Under the pieces are notes generated by a model. It had not been told where the DNA came from, did not search any database, and worked only from the letters and a program-made list of their open reading frames with translations. Below are positions 34,231-45,659 of a DNA stretch of 64,000 nt, piece by piece. Each line of letters starts with the position of its first letter. Position 1 is the first letter of the stretch. Source of the stretch: Phlebotomus papatasi (Eukaryota > Arthropoda > Insecta > Diptera > Psychodidae); the NCBI RefSeq assembly GCF_024763615.1, contig NC_077222.1, positions 77,128,001-77,192,000 on the forward strand. Direction: 5' to 3'. The position numbers were made by a program, and so were the translations under genes.

Positions 34231-34370
34231 TGGCCTCTACACATTGGGAGCAATTTTTGTCAAAAATTGCTTTTTTGAAGGAAATTCCCTGCAGCGTTGT
34301 AGGGGGAAACGTCAAATTTCTGTCAAAAACGCAATTTTTGACGAAAATTGCTCCCAATGTGTAGACGCCT
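34231..34370 (-). mobile_element. 140-bp TWA-flanked MITE (AGGCGTCTACACATTG), copy 2
   Basis: Flanked by TTA at 34228-34230 and 34371-34373. It is the inverted counterpart of 14978-15117 with the same length and interior. A + frame of 80 codons (34122-34364) runs into it and is not a gene. Confidence 0.8.
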
Positions 34371-34524
34371 TTAGGGCAGAAAGACATTGACAATAAAATG
34401 CTCGCCGTAGTCTCAGATTACTTCGTTAATTTATGCATTTTCAATGCTATTCTTACGCAAATTTCCGTTACCGTATTACCTTATCTCATACTCGGTGGCA
34501 CTAGGTGAAAATAATATAAGAAAA

Positions 34525-34660
34525 TTGAAGAAATAAAATGAAAATTCAATAAACGGTGAGCAAAAAAAAACTACGATTAATTTCTCTTACAGTTTTTTTG
34601 CTCCACGTTTATTGAATTTTCGTTTTATTTCTTCAATTTTGTGCTCAAGAACAAATTTCT
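34525..34660. mobile_element. Small hairpin element
   Basis: AAATTGAAGAAATAAAATGA ... and its near-perfect complement TCGTTTTATTTCTTCAATTT enclose about 30 bases. Arms of about 50 bases extend through ATTCAATAAACG. Ends not clear enough for a target duplication. Confidence 0.5.
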
Positions 34661-35092
34661 GATTTTACCGGATTTTACACTACAGAGAGGGTCGTTCAGC
34701 CACCTCTAAACAGCGTCTGATCATATGGTCGTAGAAGAAAAACTTTCTTGTCTCATCATGTAGAGCACCCTCAGATAGTGCCAAAAAAATTTTTCCTAGT
34801 CGAAACGCCCTAATATATAACTACTAAAAGCATGGACGCTTTTGACTTATTTTGCCTTTTGCAAAAAAATTACTTCAAAATGCTTCATTTTGATAAAATT
34901 TTGTCATCGTGTGTGGAGGCCGCTACAGACAAATTCTGAATTTATCCGATAATTAACACTACGATAGGTTTTCAGACCTGTCAAACACATTAAAGTTTGT
35001 CAAAAACATATTTGTAAGTGGCTTTTTCTGTGGAGTTTCAGCAATAAAATTTCATTTTTTGTTGTGTACGGTTCAGAGATAAACAAATTGTA

Positions 35093-35765
35093 CAGTAGAC
35101 TCTCTCAAATTCTGGCATTTGGGCCCGAAATGTCACCCGAATTAGAGAGAAATTCGGGCGTCAAATTGTTTGAAATGCAACGACTTTTGTTCACCTGAAT
35201 ACACATATTAAGTTTATATGCTTATATTAATTGTAAATTTCGTGAAAGCCCTTAATAATGCAAAATCATATCACACCTGAGACAAATCATGGCAAATTTG
35301 TTTGCCAAACAATCATAATCGAACTTGAAAAATGTCAACATTTTTTTTTCAAATTTAACTGCTGCCCGAATAAAAAATACAGTATACTCTCGCTTATCCG
35401 TGAGAGCGGGACCGAAATATCACATGGATTTTGAGAGTGATACACATCAAATTGTTTGAAATCTAAAGTTTTTTTTGTTTATATTGAAAATTTGTGGAGT
35501 GAATCCTGCGAATCCTGACCTGACTGAATCGATATTCTCTCTAAATATGCGTACTGTCCAAAAAAGCTACAGTGAAAAAATTTAAAGTAGATAAAGCACA
35601 TTTTCTTTAACAAAAAAAAACCCATAACGCGGGGAAATGTCAATTTTTTTTTTAAATTTAACTGTTTCACGGACTTTTTTATGTCACCCGGAAAAAGAGT
35701 CCACGGATAAGAGAGAGTCTACTGTAGCCTGATGTTGAAGGGACCGAATTAGCGAGAGTCTACTG
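35093..35765. mobile_element. pogo-like MITE, outer, split by a second one
   Basis: Left CAGTAGACTCTCTCAAATTC follows TA (35091-35092). The matching right end is GCGAGAGTCTACTG (to 35765), followed by AA in place of TA. A related element occupies 35380-35724. Confidence 0.6.
35380..35724. mobile_element. pogo-like MITE, inner (345 bp)
   Basis: Left CAGTATACTCTCGCTTATCC and right GGATAAGAGAGAGTCTACTG, flanked by TA on both sides (35378-35379, 35725-35726). The ends match the pogo/Tigger style of Tc1-mariner elements. Confidence 0.75.
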
Positions 35766-35774
35766 AAGTTTAAG

Positions 35775-35910
35775 GGCCTCTTCACACTGTGTGAAATTTT
35801 TATACGAATTGTGCATTTTGAAGAAAATCGCTTGCACGTAAATCGATTCAAAGTATCAAAATGCTCCATTTGGACAAAAATTTCTCACAATGTGGTAGAG
35901 GCCATAAAGG
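35775..35910. mobile_element. Diverged relative of the 140-bp TWA MITE
   Basis: GGGCCTCTTCACACTGTGTG and CACAATGTGGTAGAGGCC are inverted ends. The size (about 135 bp) fits the 14978 family, but the interior differs. Confidence 0.5.
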
Positions 35911-36095
35911 ATTAAAGCTCAATGTTTTGCGGTATTTGACCATTATTTGCTGTACCATAATTCAGAAGATTAATGAATAACCGCTGCATTACCATCAGTG
36001 AAATAAATAAATGGTCTACAGTGGAATATTGATAGTATTATTGAACAGAGCTTTTGCGCCTATGTAAAGGATAATATTTAAAGTGTGTCACTTAC

Positions 36096-36389
36096 CAAAT
36101 CTGGTGTGATTGAAGAATGGATTTGCATATCACCAACGACGACTTTGCAATCGCCAGCTGAATCCAGAACAACAGCGCAATTGGCCGTAGGATGAATCGA
36201 ATTGATAATTAGGGAGTCAGTGATGCACAATTTGGGCATAAGATTGCGGATGAATACACCATTTTGATCATCGCCCACAGCTGAGATGAATCGTGTCCTC
36301 CCATGGAGTTTGCTGATGCCTTCTGCCAAATTTCGTCCAACGCCACCAGCTGAGATTTTCATCCTTGATTTGTATGTGGCACCATTCAT
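36096..36389 (-). CDS. PfkB-family carbohydrate/pseudouridine kinase, exon with signature 1
   Basis: A 294-base exon on the - strand (acceptor TTGCAG, donor GTAAGT) encodes 98 residues starting MNGATYKSRMKISAGGVGRN. SAGGVGRNLAEGISKLHG followed by FISAVGDDQNG is PfkB signature 1 with its GG-x-GRN turn and the VGDD strand, used for sugar or nucleoside binding. The rest (NCAVVLDSAGDCKVVVGDMQ) is the lid-strand region. It joins in phase 0 to the exon at 31732-31618. The closest match by style is eukaryotic pseudouridine kinase, which phosphorylates pseudouridine from RNA turnover. In many insects this is fused to a pseudouridine-5'-phosphate glycosidase, which was not found here. The gene is only partly resolved. 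Confidence 0.85.
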
Positions 36390-36399
36390 CTGCAATTCA

Positions 36400-37400
36400 G
36401 ATAGATCAAGGATACTTGTTTTAGTTTCAAATCTTATCGCATCTCATGCAGATGGATTTGCCAGAAAATTGCACAGCATTGTATTTATCATGCTGACATT
36501 AAATTATATCTATAACATTGCCAGTAATATTTCTGGTTAAAAGATAGAAAGAATATCCATGACAGCAGCTTCAATGCGTCACAATTAAATTTGGACTAAT
36601 TCCATTTTTATGTGTACAGAAATATCCACGCTGTGCGTTTGGGAGATTACCCAGCAGCATCCAGCGGGTGTCTCTGAGTGCCCTTAAAAATACCTACAAT
36701 TCTTTTTTTTTCATCGTTTCACTTTGAATTCTCACGTCGACGTTGCCCGTGCGCATTTCCCAAAAAAAAGATGGCTTTTATGCCAAACACACGAATGAAA
36801 TTTGTACATTTACAAACAGCCTAAGGAATACATTATGCGCCACCAATGTACACAAGAAGTCAAGTATGTGAAATTGTAGGTAAATACTGCTACCTGAAAA
36901 ATTATTATTAGCCATAGGGGCTAGAGGGCTTCTTGGACACGATTTGTTAGAGAACACAGATGATTCTATATGCCTCACATTTTCTGAAAAGACCATAGGT
37001 CAAAATCCATAAAGAACATATAAAAAATATTGAATTGTCCGAAGCTTGAGTCGTCTGAAACTTAAGTCGTCCGAAGGTACATCATTTTCTTCTACATCCG
37101 AAGAAGGAACTTAGCTTTATAACAAGAGAGATCTCAAAACATGCTTTAATACTTTTTTTTACGCAAAGACGGAGTTGTCAGTTCTATATCTTACGGAGCT
37201 ACTGTGGATGCGCATGACTGCCTTTCGGGGGTGACTTTGCCACCCTGCTATTCTACAATTATAACCACCATGTCCGGTCGGTGAATGATCATCCTTAAGT
37301 ACTAGAATTAAAGAAAAGCTTTCGCATTTTGCGCCTAAACTAAAAGAGATGATGAAGAACGGATGGTATTTTTGAGTTTATTGGACCAAAATTAGTCTAG
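36400..37400. other. Intron of the kinase gene, mostly unassigned
   Basis: The only structure seen is a decayed GAAGGTAGCGCGC-type MITE arm near 37035-37095 (AAGTCGTCCGAAGGTACATC). Frames on either strand are short. Confidence 0.35.
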
Positions 37401-37417
37401 AAAAAATTTTCTGGCTA

Positions 37418-37635
37418 GGGAAAAGCGCGCTACCTTCGTACGATTTATGCTTCGCACAAATAGTTTTTTTTGCAATGTGTTATAAATGAATTTGGTCCAT
37501 TATAATATTATATTTTAATAGCTAGTCCAATGCCTCAAATTTTCAGAAAAGAGCTATGGGTGATATTCAAAGAAACATAGAGAAAAAATTGGATTATGTG
37601 AAGCTTAAGTCGTCCGAAGGTAGCGCGCTTTCTCC
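37418..37635. mobile_element. TA-flanked GGGAAAAGCGCGCTACC MITE, copy 1 (218 bp)
   Basis: Left GGGAAAAGCGCGCTACCTTC follows TA. Right GAAGGTAGCGCGCTTTCTCC precedes TA. The same family at 40146-40356 is collinear. Confidence 0.75.
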
Positions 37636-37807
37636 TACTTATTTTTGTATATTTAAAAGTTGAACGTTAGAGGGTTAACTCGAGAAGATCTAGTGTTTAA
37701 TAATGCTATTCCAATGAAATATGATCATAATTTTTTTTAGTACTTTACTGTTCTCAAGTGCCTCTGTATTACCGACTTTTCTTTGTGTTGGTTCTTGTCA
37801 TGACTGT

Positions 37808-37836
37808 TAGGTGTGATTCCTTCATAATCACACCTA
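37808..37836. repeat. Tiny dispersed hairpin TAGGTGTGATT, copy 2
   Basis: Arms TAGGTGTGATT and AATCACACCTA separated by CCTTCAT. See copies at 8643 and 57430. Confidence 0.7.
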
Positions 37837-38906
37837 TTTTCTACAGTCCTCGCCGTGTTCTAAAACCACCAAACAGAAGTGACAGGAACCAATAAAAACA
37901 AGGAAAAGTCGATTATGCAGTAACATTTGATAACAGTTATGTGCTAAACAAACATGATCATTAATCATTGGAATAGCACCTAAACCATTCAAACTCTCGA
38001 CATTTGCAATCTGCTTTATCAATTTAGCTCGGGTACGGGTAATTTAGATCGGGTACGACATAATGGAAGGCGATACGGCAATTGTGGTCTGGTCTTTGGT
38101 CCCTAATTTTATTAGTAAAGTTGCGTTATACCGGCTTCAGACCTAGGCTTAGCTATATGGCTTAACTGTTATAATTTCTTATCAGTCAAGATATATTGGA
38201 AAATTTAACTTAGACTTAGATTATTTAAGAGAAATGACCTAATAGATTCTGAAAAAGCAATAAAATTATTATGACTAAATCTGTTGTCTGAAGATCGCAT
38301 TACGGAATGGAATTTTGTTCATGGCATCAAACAAAGAGATACAAAAATAAGGAAAATATATCTCTTTATAGGGGAGCCACCGAAAACCGCAAGTCTATAT
38401 TTCTATATTTCTATAAGTCGTAAGTCTATAAGTGTGTCAAATTTTGGACATATAGCAATCCCCAAAGTCTTATGTTAGAACACAAATATTTTTAACAAAC
38501 AATTGAATTTTTTTTATTACTTCTTTTTCAGGAGTGTTGTTTGGAATTTTAAAAAGTAGTTTTCAGATTTAATTTCATTCACATTACTCTTAATACTTTT
38601 AAAATTGAATAAAAATACAATTTTTTTTGCTATATCGGACACTGGACTTTTCAAAGTCCCTTGGCTTTCTGGAACTCTTTTAAAAAAATTTCTACAATTT
38701 ATCGTCCTAACAAGTTACACTTTTTATTTTCTAGCTTTATATAACCTCTAAAAATTGAAAAAAAGCTATAAATTATGGAATTTTGAGAAACAAAAGGAAT
38801 ATTGTTTTGAAGGGGAAAGAAACAGTATGCAAAACAAATAAAATCCATTGAAAATATCGACTTAGGGAGATGGAGTTCTCTAAAATCCATATTCGATATT
38901 TCTTAC

Positions 38907-38920
38907 CTGTATTTTGACTT
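38907..38920 (-). CDS. Possible 14-nt microexon of the PfkB kinase
   Basis: On the - strand, a pyrimidine-rich tract ending GTTGCTGGTTCAG is followed by AAGTCAAAATACAG and then GTAAGA. Read as (G)AA GTC AAA ATA CAG it gives EVKIQ, joining in phase to MNGATYKS of the exon at 36389. Related kinases have a similar xEVKLDGATY run here, which makes it credible. The exon is tiny, and the preceding one is not identified. Confidence 0.3.
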
Positions 38921-38929
38921 CTGAACCAG

Positions 38930-39975
38930 CAACAAGTAAATAGAAAGCAATAAAACATGAAATGTGATTAAATTTACATTTTTATGACTGAAATAAAATT
39001 ATTTTTATTCAAATAAAATGTTGCTATTTATTTTGAACGCTAAATGAAAACATGAAATATATATTTTAATTAGCTGTTCTATAAAAAAAAAACAACGAGC
39101 AATAATAAGCCCCAAAACTGTTTATTGTTAATGCTATTTAATTTGAACTTTAAATATTCTTTATTACATTGGAAAAAACAAATTCTCAATAATTTCCTAC
39201 TTCATTAATGCCTGAAGCGGTAGATTATTCTATTTTTAAAATCTAATTAAGTAATAGTGCTATATTCTAAATTTGCTTAATTTCAGTGGAGAAATAATTG
39301 TCTGAAACAGCCTGTCCTACCTCCATATATACCCATTTCTACTTGGGCATCGTGGAGTAAAATAAAACAAGAACCTCAATGGACGTGAAGTAATGTTTAG
39401 GGTGCACATTTCAACAATGTGCCTTCAGAAGGAATTCAGGACATTTTCACATAAATTTGCACGCAAAACAAACACCATTTCTGCCTCAAGGAGACTACTC
39501 AAGAATGTGTTAAAAAAAAACGGAAGAAGATTCGAGGAAAGAAAACACTTTCCATGCTGTCTCTCCTTAGTATTATCGTAATTGCTATGTTGGATCATTT
39601 GTGTGGAAAACTTTTAAGTGTTTTGCACGCATATAGCACATTTGTATAAGGAAGAACAAAGAATGTGGAAAATATTGTGTTGAGGAACTTAGCAAAAAGC
39701 TAGATTGTTGTGCTGTCCAAGAGGCACACCCAAACAAAGTTTTAAGTAAGAGCTCAAAAAATAATTCTGGCTCATAAATATAAGGCCTTGCTAAGTTTGA
39801 AGAATAGTGCTTTTAGCGTAAGTAACTCCAAAAAACTAAAAAAAAAAGAATTGTGCGAAATGTACTTTGAGACGTTAGTACAATATTTTATCGGTATAGG
39901 CATCAACCTTTAATTCCAAGAGTTTTCTTTTCTAATATTTCCTTTTCAAAATTTTCAGTTTTCACAATCTTTTAC
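38930..39975. other. Spacer without recognised gene
   Basis: A + frame of 62 codons at 39393-39581 is slightly basic and has no known motif. Otherwise A+T-rich sequence. N-terminal exons of the kinase (and any fused glycosidase) should lie from here onward on the - strand, but I could not identify them. Confidence 0.3.
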
Positions 39976-40145
39976 TTGTCCCGCCATTACCACACTTAGA
40001 GGCCAAACGGTTAGAGATATTTGAATGGGATTTTCGAGGGATCCCCCATAAGTCGACTCATGGATCGTTGACATAAGTTTCGTTTTTCCAACAACTTATC
40101 TTCCGCCCCTTCAAAAACACATTGAGCGATTTTTCCATAATACTA

Positions 40146-40356
40146 GGGGAAGGCGCGCTACCTTCGGACGATTTGTGCTTTGCACTTTTTCCAATGTGTA
40201 ATAAATGGATTTGGACCATTATAATATTATATTGTAATAGCTAGTCCAATGTTTAAAAATTTTAGAAAAAAACTATAGGTGAAATCCATAAGGAACATAG
40301 AGAAAAAAATAGAATTGTCCGAAGCTTGAATCGTTTGAAGGTAGCGCGCTTTCCCC
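40146..40356. mobile_element. TA-flanked GGGGAAGGCGCGCTACC MITE, copy 2 (211 bp)
   Basis: Left GGGGAAGGCGCGCTACCTTC follows TA. Right GAAGGTAGCGCGCTTTCCCC precedes TA. Collinear with 37418-37635. Confidence 0.8.
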
Positions 40357-40531
40357 TATTACATTAAATAACTTAATAATAACAGTTATTTTTTATGTTT
40401 ATAATAACGGTTTCTCAACCGATTGGGAAAACTTTTGGGTCGCAATGCCCTTTTGCAAATTAAATTCATTAAAAGCAAAGAATAATGTCCAAAATTGCTT
40501 ACAAAACTTGATAAAGGGGTGTGTAGATGTA

Positions 40532-40889
40532 CACAGTAAAAAAAAACATTACAAGAAAAATCGTTGGTTTGCTTTTTTACCACGATTATTCTTGTAAAGT
40601 TACACAAATTATGTATTTCAACAAAACGTGTAATCTGAAAATGTGTAATTTAAATTTTATGTAATAGTAAACTGTGTAATCAACTGGGAATGATTACACA
40701 GTTTTGTATATTTTCTTACATATTTTGTGTAAAATTACACAGTTTTCAAATAAAATGTGTACAAATTACACAGTTTTCAGAAAAAATGTGTACAAATTAC
40801 ACAAATGTCTATTAGTACACACGATTACATGTTTAATGTAAAATTTACAATGAAAATCACAATAAAGCAGTCAAAAATTTTTTACCGTG
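40532..40889 (+). mobile_element. CACAG-ended word-iterating MITE, copy 2 (358 bp)
   Basis: Begins CACAGTAAAAAAAAACATT after TA and ends TTTTTTACCGTG before TA (40890-40891). The inside repeats TGTGTACAAATTACACA-like words about eight times and has the ACGATTATTCTTGTAA hairpin near the left end. Inverted relative to 11214-11561. Confidence 0.8.
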
Positions 40890-40914
40890 TACCTTAAATA
40901 AGCCCTAAGTTACA

Positions 40915-41170
40915 AGAGGTAACTCATTTTGGGGAATCCGAGTCAATCTAGCCAGGGAATCCACGTAGAACTCGGAGAACTCTAGGAGCACTCGGAAAAC
41001 TCATTTCTTTTTTCAGGGAATCCACGGGGATCCTGGGGAACTCACACATTTTTTCGGAAACTCTCTGGAAATCCGGGAAGTCTATATATACATTATCCAG
41101 GGAACTTTATGGAAACCCATACGGTTTTTAAGGAACTCACGGGGAACCAATAGGTTTTCAGGGAACTCGA
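40915..41170. repeat. Patch of the GGGAACTCA/CATACA word array
   Basis: The words GGGAACTCACACATTTTTT and GGAACTCACGGGGAACC resemble the large array at 1040-3130, which is 38 kb away. A smaller patch is near 41760-41830. Confidence 0.6.
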
Positions 41171-41849
41171 GTAAAGTGGTCTTCAGACGAGAGGTTTACC
41201 CCAGTTCCCGAAAGTTTCAAATTCATAAGTCCGAAGGAACACCTCTTCGACAGGGAACCCCTATTGACACTTTTGTCAAAATGTTGAAATTTATTTTTTA
41301 TCTAATAAAGTGTAAGTAATTTTCTGTTTTTCATTAGTCTACGTTTTTCGATAAGGATAAATGTTCAAATTTTGTATTCCAAATGGTACAGAGTAGGTTG
41401 ACAATAGGGGTCCTGACACAAGTTCTTAAAGTGTCAATAGGTGTTCCTTTCACCCTAAATAGCAATTATTTTTTCGATTTTCGAAAATCTTATGGATCAT
41501 TTACCCTCAATATTTAATACTAAATTAAAATTTTCCCAAAAACCTTTACCAATAACTAGTTAGAGAAGTTAAGCCATTTGGCCTTAGGCTAATGCCCTAG
41601 ACACACTTACGACTTAAGCCGAAAGACGACTTAGTGGAAAATGATGGAAATGAAGTTTAACCATTATGTCGAGTATGATTACACTAAGCCGTCTCTCGTC
41701 TAATTCCCAGGCCTGTCAAGGCCCTAAGCCTTAGTTACACTGAAGCCCGTGTAACGCTTGTATTTTTCAGGAATCTCGAATCTATTTCAAGGGAATTTGG
41801 GGAATTCATATATTTCTGGGAAACCGGAAACCCGCGCTACTCTAATTGC

Positions 41850-43237
41850 TAATGAATCATCCCTTGGGGAAAATGGAGATCTGAAACTGCAACGCATCTT
41901 TCAGCTTCCTCGGAATGAACTGTTCGCGGAAACTGTTGAAGATTTGGACCTTTCATAGGACTCAACAATTAGGATTGGTGGAATCGGCCACCGACTGGGT
42001 TAACAGTTGTCGAATGGGCAGTACCCCACACAATAACAAGTAAAAAAAAATCGTAGTGAAAGATTTTCTATTCTTCTAGAAAACTGGGTTATTTTCCAAT
42101 ATCCTGAATAGTGTCGATAAACCACTCAAGTTATTGGAACATTACGATAAGATTATTTTCTTATCTTATTTATTAGAACACTAATTCAAATAAATTACGA
42201 GTTTGAACAATGAGAAAATCAGGGTCACTTTGAAATATATTTTTCGAAATCGTCTTATCTAAAATTGAAAATCAAATGTCTGGTCAAATCGTTCAAATAG
42301 TCTTTATTACCTAATACAAAATTGGAAAATTGTAAAGGAGATTTTTAAAATTCTTGTTCAGTTAAATGAGAAAATTTCAATTTTTACTTCAATTTCATTT
42401 GCTGGAATGCTCATAGAAAGAGTTTCAAGTTCCAGCATTTCCGATTCTGATAGGAAAATCCAATTCATACATTGTTCAAAAACAATGAAGAGAGAATAAA
42501 CTATTTTAGCCGAAATTGACTAGAAAAATGGGCAAACATTTTTACACTGGCATGTGAAAATTGAAAATTCTCCCACAATTTCTGGCAAGCGAGCGAGATT
42601 GAGGCACAAAGTAGAGTAGAAGAAAAAAAAATAACAAAGAGATTGTATTTGAAGTTTCAGCAATTATTCCTCAAAGTTGAATTCGAGGGGGAAAACTTTA
42701 TGGTTCTCTCCTTAGATAGGTGCTATATAAGTAAAGAAAATTATACTTGAATAGCAAGCTCATATTCTTCTTTTATCCACACTCCTTCCATATTCTACTT
42801 CATATTATTTCATGTGACTATGATACTTTTTTTTTCTTATTTATCCTCGAGGAAACCAAATTTATTATGTATTATTTTTTGAAGATTTCCACTTTGTCTG
42901 CCATCTAGTTCTTTTTTTTTTTGGATGTTCATCTTTTCTTTTCTGTGCGAAAGGATGGTGAAGTACCATGTACATATTTTTTCGTAGTATATTAAATAAG
43001 AGAATGAAGAAAATCTCAAGCCAACAAAGTTGAAGACACTGTTTATTGTGTTTTGGGATGTGTAAATATGTGAAGCTTTCGTATAAATAACTAAAGCTGC
43101 GGTTAAAGCTCAGAAAATACACCTTCTAACATGCTTTGATACATCCCTCTAGATTAAAGGGTTTCAGGCCTGATACCTTTTCACACGCAAAGCAGCAATA
43201 TAGAGGTTAAATTAAATTGTCTCAATACGTAATTTTA
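41850..43237. other. Spacer without recognised feature
   Basis: Apart from the decayed end of the array, no gene, hairpin or repeat family was recognised. Confidence 0.35.
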
Positions 43238-43330
43238 TTAACCCTATGAGGACGAATGAGTCATCGTTGACCGATAATATATTTTTTACTATCTAAAGTT
43301 ATTTTTAGACAAACTAAACCCTCGTTGCAC
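43238..43330 (+). mobile_element. Solo left end of a piggyBac-like MITE
   Basis: TTAA (43238-43241) followed by CCCTATGAGGACGAATGAGT is the family's left end. No matching right end follows. Confidence 0.5.
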
Positions 43331-43429
43331 CGTTGCCACTAATACTACGGATTTCGTTTCACTATAAGCTCAAAAAATGTTCATATAGATATAAATTTTC
43401 TTTTCATTTTATACGATAACATCCCAGTC

Positions 43430-43905
43430 AGCAACAAAGAAGAATTAAACTTATACAGATTTTCAAACCTGACAATGAAAATGAGTTTAAGGAGAGCTGT
43501 TTTCATTGATTTCACTGCTACATATGATTCCGTCAATCACAATATCGTCAGTTGGATCAGCAATTGTCGTAACTTCCTCATCGCGCCATTAGCACTTCTT
43601 CTAACAACATAAAAATACACACACTATACACTAACTGCTGATGAGGTGATGAGGAAGTTACGACAATTTCTGATCCAACTAACTATATGTTAATCTCTAA
43701 AATATATGCTACATGACTGATTATTGAAATAATTGTTTATACATATCTCTAACTGTTATTTTTTCTCTTTATCTTTGAGCCGAACAGTCACCAATGGCTA
43801 GGCTCTTCTATCTTCCGGTTGGCATTTGCTCCTTTTACCCCAGTGGACTTAAGGGGTCACTTGTAATGATTGGACTGAAAAATATATTGATTGATTGATT
43901 GATAT
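43430..43905 (+). pseudogene. Non-LTR retrotransposon (LINE) relic
   Basis: The + frame around 43495-43546 reads AVFIDFTATYDSVNHN, a recognisable form of the reverse transcriptase motif FxDxxxAYDxVNH. A 3'-tail-like stretch ends in (TTGA)4 at 43887-43902, typical of several insect LINE clades. The sequence between is scrambled, and an inverted-repeat element (43551-43680) has inserted into or beside the RT segment. Only a fragment remains. Confidence 0.6.
43551..43680. mobile_element. Hairpin element inside the LINE relic (130 bp)
   Basis: Arms GTTGGATCAGCAATTGTCGT and ACGACAATTTCTGATCCAAC (continuing through AACTTCCTCATC) flank a loop of about 65 bases. Confidence 0.65.
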
Positions 43906-44229
43906 GAGATTATTAAAGTTTATGGTTTTGCAACACTCATCAGAAATATGCTTCGGAACCGACTACTTTCAAGCTACTTTGGTCTACTTTCAAGGTAAAG
44001 ACAGTAGATGGAGCGAACACAGGAACTGATTTCCTTAGGGAAGTGTACTTGTACCGGTACTCTTCAATATTTATGCATAAATATTGTGTTTAGGACATGT
44101 TGTTATGTCATATATCAAGAATTGTTAATTATGTATACTATTAATGATTGGCATATACGGTATATACAACCTACGAAGGAGTTTTCCACTGTTATCACTC
44201 CGGAGGATGGTCATCAACGCTAAGCCGGC

Positions 44230-45240
44230 GGTGGCCACATAAACGCAAAACATATAATTACTTGAAAAGAACTCGAGTGTAAGCACAATAAATAATTATA
44301 ATAAATGACCAGCCTTCACCAAGTAATACCCGGTGGTAAAAAAGTTGGTTAAAGTTGGTTTACATAGCGGACGCTAAATCGACCGAGAACAGGAGTAGGA
44401 CAGTGAAAGGTTTGTTTACGAATGTGGATAGGATGGTATAACTAGCTTTATTAGGTAAAAAACTGATTTTTGATAACATAAGAGACTTTGTAATTGATTA
44501 AGTTAGATTTAAATTTTTAAGTTAATAGCTGGGCCGGAAATGTTTTAATTTTAAACGAAGTAAAAGGATTGAGGGGCCTATTACATACAGATTTACAGCC
44601 AGTAAGGAGAGTTGGCCAGGAAATTGGCTCTTGTCCGATCCTAGATCATATTTTCCCTCAAATCCATTGGGCTGACTGCGCTGAGGGTTTCTTTTTCCTC
44701 CAATGCAATGTTCAATGGACAGTGGTGCTCCCCCGACGGTATCCCCCTAAGGGGCAGCAGGCCTCCCGCGTTGGCGACGAGACGTCCCCCGGAGGATGTT
44801 CCGTTGGGGCCCGTCCTCAAGGCAAAGGATCCTCACCATCTTCACCATCTTCCGGAGGTAGCCCCAGAGCCAAGCCCTGAGGAGCCTTTCTCCCCTCTCT
44901 CCACACAAAACACTTCACACTGCACTGCCACGACACGAAGTGCGCAGCGCACTTTCTGGAGACTAATCACAAAGTGATAGGAAGGGAAAAAGATTGGGAG
45001 CTGGACAGCACAGAATTTGCACACACACCGACAATCCAACGGGATCCTTCCCGAATAATTAGAGTGGGAATATATCTTGCCTCCAGAGTTGAAATGAGGC
45101 AGATAAAAGATAAAGTGACCGTAAGAATGGGATGAGTCAACCTTGTGTGAGTGCGGATAGCAAGAAACCGTACGTTGTACCGACAACGATGTTTTAAATG
45201 CAAATGACACCACTTTAGACGTGGATCAATTCTGGGTTAA
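44230..45240 (+). other. G+C-rich island with an unassigned open frame
   Basis: The part at 44600-45010 is the most G+C-rich in the window. Two overlapping + frames run through it, 44569-44880 (103 codons) and 44708-44977 (89 codons). The second is rich in Pro and includes PEVAPEPSPEEPFSPLS; its ORF ends ...RTFWRLITK. No domain is recognised. On the - strand, AATAAAAGCC near 45300 followed downstream by TGGTGTCA near 45212 is reminiscent of an LTR with a primer-binding region, but no matching second LTR was found. The island may be part of a retroelement or a host exon. Confidence 0.3.
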
Positions 45241-45433
45241 GACAGCGTAGTACATACTTCGGCAGAACGAAAAAGACGAACAAAGAAGAATGGCTTTTAT
45301 TCCAACATCGAATTTAAGGAACTTGCCTTTAACTTTATTTTTCGTTTGCTCTATATTGCACTTTCTGCTGCCTGGCTTATACAATCTGAGAAGGAGTATT
45401 TTCTCCGAATTGAACTGAAATTTGGTAGTGTTA

Positions 45434-45650
45434 AGCGGTCTTCAGACTAGAGGTTTAGCCTAGTTTCCGTAGGTCTCATAATCCTAAATGGCAACTAATT
45501 TTATTACTTTTTCAGAATCTTATAGATCATTCGTTCTTAATAATCCAATCCTATGTTAAATTTTCCAAAATATTTTGACTGATAAGGAATTATAACAGTT
45601 AAGCCATATGGCTAAGCTTTAGGTCTGAAGTCCGTATTACCCTAAGCACA
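45434..45650. mobile_element. GGTCTTCAGACTAGAGGTTTA MITE
   Basis: The left stretch CGGTCTTCAGACTAGAGG and right TTTAGGTCTGAAGTCCG pair imperfectly, with AGTTAAGCCATATGGCTAAG near the right end. Partial relatives occur near 41171 and 38130. Confidence 0.5.
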
Positions 45651-45659
45651 AAAGTGATC

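Noticed and set aside
43860..43905. Stand-alone (TTGA)n microsatellite
   Set aside because: Better explained as the 3' tail of the LINE whose reverse transcriptase motif lies upstream on the same strand.
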